From Achromobacter insuavis (lineage in GTDB: Bacteria > Pseudomonadota > Gammaproteobacteria > Burkholderiales > Burkholderiaceae_B): a stretch of 64,000 bases of DNA. The position numbers and the translations under genes were made by a program. The stretch lies in contig NZ_CADIJR010000029.1 of assembly GCF_902859645.1 (NCBI RefSeq), forward strand, positions 1 to 64,000, in the 5' to 3' direction. The notes beneath the pieces were generated by a model that was not told the DNA's origin, ran no database searches, and worked only from the letters and a program-made list of their open reading frames with translations. The stretch's first letter is position 1; every line of letters starts with the position of its first letter. Positions 60,875 through 64,000 of the stretch are shown one piece after another.

Positions 60875-61942
60875 ATGAACCCCAACGAACAGAAGCTGCA
60901 GTATCCCTGGGCCGATTTCCAGCCCGAGGCCGGCCGCGCCCACCAGGTGGCCGAGGGCGTCAAATGGATCCGCATGCCGCTGCCGTTCGCGCTGGATCAT
61001 ATCAATCTCTGGCTGCTGCGTGATCGCATCGACGGCCGCGACGGCTGGACCATCGTCGACTGCGGCATCTCGCGCGACGAGGTCAAGACGCTATGGGAAA
61101 AGGTGTTCGAGAACGAACTCGAGGGCCTGCCGGTGCTGCGCGTCATCGTCACCCACATGCACCCCGACCACATCGGCCTGGCCTACTGGCTCTGTGAACG
61201 CTGGGATGCGCGGCTGTGGATGACCATGACCGACTTCATGGTCGCGTCGCTGTGGTCGTCGCGCCGCAATGACGCCGGCGCCGGTCCCGGCGGCCAGTCG
61301 GCCGTCGACCACTTCGCCCGTCACGGGCTGACCGATCCGGACGCGCAGGAACAGATCCGCCAGCGCGCCAACTACTTCCCCAACCTGGTGCCGGCGGTGC
61401 CCGCGCGCTACACCCGCATCATGCACGGCGACCCGGTGCGCATCGGCGCGCGCGACTGGCGCGTCATCGTCGGCTACGGCCACGCGCCCGAGCACGCCTC
61501 GCTGCATTCGCCCGACCTGGGCGTGCTGATCTCCGGCGACATGGTGCTGCCGCGCATCTCCACCAACGTCAGCGTGTTCGACTACGAGCCCGACGCCAAT
61601 CCGTTGCCGCTATACCTGCGCTCGCTCGACGGCTACGCCGACGTGCCGCGCGACACGCTGGTGCTGCCGTCGCACGGCCGGCCGTTCAAGGGCCTGCACG
61701 AACGCATCGCGCAGCAGCACGAGCATCACCGCGACCGCCTGGCCGAAGTGCTGGAAGCCTGTGCGGCCGCTCCGCAATCGACCTCGGACATCGTGCCGGT
61801 GCTGTTCAAGCGCAAGCTCGACCTGCACCAGCTGACCTTCGCCATGGGCGAGGCGTTGGCACACCTGCATGCCTTGTACTTCGAGGGCAAACTGACCCGC
61901 GCCACCGGCGCGGACGGCATCGTGCGCTTCAAGGCGGCCTGA
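60875..61942 (+). CDS. MBL-fold metallo-hydrolase in the liu regulon
   Basis: 355 residues from ATG 60875 with GAGCGAGG upstream. Metallo-beta-lactamase motif THMHPDHIGLAYWLCERW (HxHxDH) and other metal-site elements GYGHAPEHASLHSPDLGVLISGDMVLPRIS and PSHGRPFKG. The fold is of the glyoxalase II-like kind; residues after about 290 form a C-terminal helical tail. It shares the LiuR-site region with liuR, so it is probably a thioesterase-like enzyme of acyl-CoA metabolism; alternative functions cannot be excluded. Confidence 0.85.
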   Translation: MNPNEQKLQYPWADFQPEAGRAHQVAEGVKWIRMPLPFALDHINLWLLRDRIDGRDGWTIVDCGISRDEVKTLWEKVFENELEGLPVLRVIVTHMHPDHIGLAYWLCERWDARLWMTMTDFMVASLWSSRRNDAGAGPGGQSAVDHFARHGLTDPDAQEQIRQRANYFPNLVPAVPARYTRIMHGDPVRIGARDWRVIVGYGHAPEHASLHSPDLGVLISGDMVLPRISTNVSVFDYEPDANPLPLYLRSLDGYADVPRDTLVLPSHGRPFKGLHERIAQQHEHHRDRLAEVLEACAAAPQSTSDIVPVLFKRKLDLHQLTFAMGEALAHLHALYFEGKLTRATGADGIVRFKAA

Positions 61943-61996
61943 CGCGGTATTGCGCCGCGTTGCGCGGCGGCCTTCCGCGGGCGCGAGCCGGCGGTG

Positions 61997-62623
61997 TCAG
62001 CGCGTGGCCGTCGCCAGCCGCACCGCCAGCCCCACGAACACCAGCGCCGCGATGCGGTTGAGCCAGCGCTTGGCGGTGACCGAGCGTTGCAGCAGTTCGC
62101 CGAACGCGCCCGAGAAGAAGGCGATGGCGCCGAACACCAGCAGCGTGGCCAGCATGAACACCGCGCCCAGCTGCACCGTCTGCCAGCCCACCGAACCCAG
62201 TTTGGGCGAGGTGAACTGCGGCAGGAAGGCGAAGAAGAACAGCAGCACCTTCGGGTTGGTCAGGTTCATGACGATGCCGCGGCGGTACAGCGCGGACGTC
62301 TTCATCGGCGCCGGCCGCTCGCCATCCTCGGCATGCACCGGCGCGCGCAGGATCTGCCAGGCCAGATAGGCCAGATACGCCGCGCCGGCCAGCTTCAATA
62401 CCGTGAAGGCCACCGGCGAGGCGGCGAACACCGCGGCCAGCCCCAGCGCCACCGCGGCGGTATGGCCCAGCAGGCCGGTGCACAGCCCCAGCACCACGAA
62501 CAGCCCGGCCTTGCGGCCCCAGATGGCCGACTGCATCAACACGAACAGGTTGTCGGGTCCGGGCGTGAGGGCCAGCAATACGGCAATGCCGAAGAAAGCG
62601 ATCAGGGAATCGAAGGGCAGCAT
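61997..62623 (-). CDS. LysE/RhtB family exporter
   Basis: 208 residues from ATG 62623 (MLPFDSLIAFFGIAVLLALTPGPDNLFVLMQSAIWGRKAG). Six membrane helices and the GIVMNLTNPKVLLFFFAFLPQF motif of the family. It exports an amino acid or related metabolite; no context points to the substrate. The longer start at 62668 only adds a short basic segment. Confidence 0.92.
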   Translation of the reverse strand: MLPFDSLIAFFGIAVLLALTPGPDNLFVLMQSAIWGRKAGLFVVLGLCTGLLGHTAAVALGLAAVFAASPVAFTVLKLAGAAYLAYLAWQILRAPVHAEDGERPAPMKTSALYRRGIVMNLTNPKVLLFFFAFLPQFTSPKLGSVGWQTVQLGAVFMLATLLVFGAIAFFSGAFGELLQRSVTAKRWLNRIAALVFVGLAVRLATATR

Positions 62624-62700
62624 GGGGTCTCGCCAGGGTCGGGCGGCGCCTTGCGCGCCGGCAATCAAGTGGCATCATACGAGGAAACCAAGGAGACACC

Positions 62701-63399
62701 ATGTCCGCCGTACCCGAATCCGCTGCCGCGCGCCCCGACGCCGCGCTCGAAGGCTGGCTGCGCGCGCGCCACAGCTGCCGCGCCTTCCTGCCCGGGCCGG
62801 TGCCGCGCGCCACCATCGAACGCATCCTGACGCTGGCGCAGCGCACCGCGTCCTGGTGCAACTGCCAGCCGTGGCAGGTGACGGTGGCCTCGGGCGACGG
62901 CGCGCGGCGCCTGAGCCGGGCCCTGGTGGAACGCGCCGGGCAATCGGGTTTCACGCCCGACTTCCCGTTTCCGCGCGAGTACCAGGGCGACTACCTGGCG
63001 CGGCGCCGCGAGTCGGGCTTCCAGCTGTACGGCGCGGTGGGCGTGGCGCGCGGCGACCGCGAGGCCTACCGCCGCCAGGAGCTGCGCAACTTCCAGTTGT
63101 TCGACGCGCCGCACGTGGCCATCATCACCACCGACGAGGCGCTGGGCGGATATGGCGCCATCGACTGCGGCGGCTACGTCGCCAATTTCCTGCTGGCGGC
63201 GCAGGCCAATGGCGTGGCCACGGTGGCCCAGGCCTCGCTGGCGATGTATCCCGAAGTGCTGCGCGAGCAGCTCGGCATTGGCGCCGACCGCCGCGTGGTC
63301 TGCGCCATCTCGTTCGGCTACGCGGACGCCGCGCATCCGGCCAACAGCTACCGCACCCGCCGCGCCGACCTGGACGCGGCGGTGCGCTGGATCGACTGA
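62701..63399 (+). CDS. Nitroreductase-family protein
   Basis: 232 residues. Nitroreductase features: RHSCRAFLPGPVPRATIERILTLAQRTASWCNCQPWQVTVASG and the C-terminal RRVVCAISFGYADAAHPANSYRTRRADLDAAVRWID with FMN-binding Arg/Lys positions, plus GYGAIDCGGYVANFLLAAQANGVATVAQASLAMYPEVLREQLGI. FMN-dependent reduction of nitro compounds or quinones is the family role. Divergent from the LysE gene. Confidence 0.9.
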   Translation: MSAVPESAAARPDAALEGWLRARHSCRAFLPGPVPRATIERILTLAQRTASWCNCQPWQVTVASGDGARRLSRALVERAGQSGFTPDFPFPREYQGDYLARRRESGFQLYGAVGVARGDREAYRRQELRNFQLFDAPHVAIITTDEALGGYGAIDCGGYVANFLLAAQANGVATVAQASLAMYPEVLREQLGIGADRRVVCAISFGYADAAHPANSYRTRRADLDAAVRWID

Positions 63400-63481
63400 C
63401 ACCGGACCGGGGGCGCGACATCCGCGCGCGTTCCTGCTACGGTTCGGATTCCCCACAATACGCAAGCACTCCCTCTTGAAG

Positions 63482-64000
63482 ATGGCTACCAAACACATCG
63501 ATACGGTTTTGCAGCACGCGGGCACCGCCCCGTTCAACCCCGAGACGGGCACCGCGCCGGTGCCGCTGCCGCCGATGCGGGCCAGCACGGTGCGCTTCGA
63601 GAACCTGGCGGCGCTGGAAAAGGCCCAGCGCACCAAGGCCGCCGGTGGCCGCGCCACCACCTACGGCCGCATGGGCATGGACACGCACGCCGCGCTGGAG
63701 CAGGTCTTCGCGCAGCTCGAAGGCGGCACCCACGCGTATCTCGCGCCGTCGGGCCTGTCGGCCATGACGATGGTGATGCTGGCGTTGTGTTCGGCCGGCG
63801 ACCATGCCCTGATCTCCGATTGCGTCTACGGCCCGATGCGCGAGCTCGACGATGCCGTGCTCAAGCGCATGAACATCGCCGTCACCTACTTCGCCGCCGG
63901 CGAGGACCTGGACGCGCTGGTGCAGCCCAACACCAGGCTGCTGTATGTGGAATCGCCCGGCTCGCTGCTGTTCGAGATGCTCGACATGGGCGCCATGGCC
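63482..64000 (+). CDS. metC: Cystathionine beta-lyase-like PLP enzyme (3' end outside window)
   Basis: 173 codons in the window from ATG 63482 to the edge. It starts MATKHIDTVLQHAGTAPFNPETGTAPVPLPPMRASTVRFENLAALEKAQRTKAAGG with the TTYGRMGMDTHAALEQVFAQLEGGTHAYLAPSGLSAMTMVMLA motif of trans-sulphuration enzymes. The Schiff-base lysine would lie outside the window, so the active site is not visible. Cystathionine beta-lyase (MetC) is the most likely; related gamma-synthase-type enzymes are possible. Confidence 0.85.
   Translation, partial: MATKHIDTVLQHAGTAPFNPETGTAPVPLPPMRASTVRFENLAALEKAQRTKAAGGRATTYGRMGMDTHAALEQVFAQLEGGTHAYLAPSGLSAMTMVMLALCSAGDHALISDCVYGPMRELDDAVLKRMNIAVTYFAAGEDLDALVQPNTRLLYVESPGSLLFEMLDMGAMA

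Overview
The window is GC-rich, densely packed beta-proteobacterial chromosome, most likely Achromobacter or a very close Alcaligenaceae relative (Bordetella group). Support comes from three Bug-type periplasmic receptors, a TAXI-TRAP uptake system, a complete leucine-catabolism (liu) block, and a D-threonine aldolase whose length and key residues (K59, H347, D349) match my memory of the Achromobacter (Alcaligenes) xylosoxidans enzyme. No rRNA, tRNA, CRISPR array, integrase or intact insertion sequence was seen.

Layout. 1-12.3 kb: end of a DUF4401/GDYXXLXY membrane protein, gluQ, smg, a TAXI-TRAP transporter, D-threonine aldolase with a hypothetical partner, and a polar amino-acid ABC importer. 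12.3-15.8 kb: a TetR-type regulator with palindromes upstream, a Bug receptor and an argD-like aminotransferase. 15.9-21.3 kb: an island of lower GC and different codon use holding a small membrane protein, a PD-(D/E)XK nuclease-like protein, a single-chain DUF262/DUF1524 (GmrSD-like) protein, and a strongly folded leader resembling phage C4-type antisense RNA before a 110-aa gene. 21.4-27.6 kb: a GlxA-type AraC regulator, two small membrane proteins, and a complete FecI/FecR/TonB-receptor surface-signalling cassette behind a Fur-box-like site; the sigma factor carries five in-frame 18-bp repeats. 27.9-29.9 kb: a toxin-antitoxin cluster with one RelE/HigB-Xre pair, one orphan paralogous toxin and one VapBC pair. 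30-35.9 kb: small metabolic and secreted proteins, including an isochorismatase-fold protein that appears to lack its catalytic triad.

35.9-47.5 kb, minus strand: a catabolic cluster for an unidentified carboxylic acid (AMP-forming acyl-CoA ligase, aminoglycoside-phosphotransferase-like kinase, acyl-CoA dehydrogenase, SDR, ADP-forming acyl-CoA synthetase, Bug receptor, DUF35/thiolase-like pair, IclR regulator), followed by an MFS exporter. 47.6-56 kb, minus strand: isovaleryl-CoA dehydrogenase, AceK, acetyl-CoA acetyltransferase and both methylcrotonyl-CoA carboxylase subunits. The liu promoter and the distant liuR/MBL promoter (60.8 kb) share an identical 18-bp palindromic site, indicating one LiuR regulon. 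56.2-64 kb: an M20 amidohydrolase with a Bug receptor, two secreted unknowns, YnfA, LiuR, an MBL hydrolase, a LysE exporter, a nitroreductase, and the start of a cystathionine beta-lyase-like gene cut by the window edge.

The best candidates for something undescribed are the defence-like island, the C4-like RNA locus, the repeat-bearing sigma factor, and the degenerate isochorismatase.
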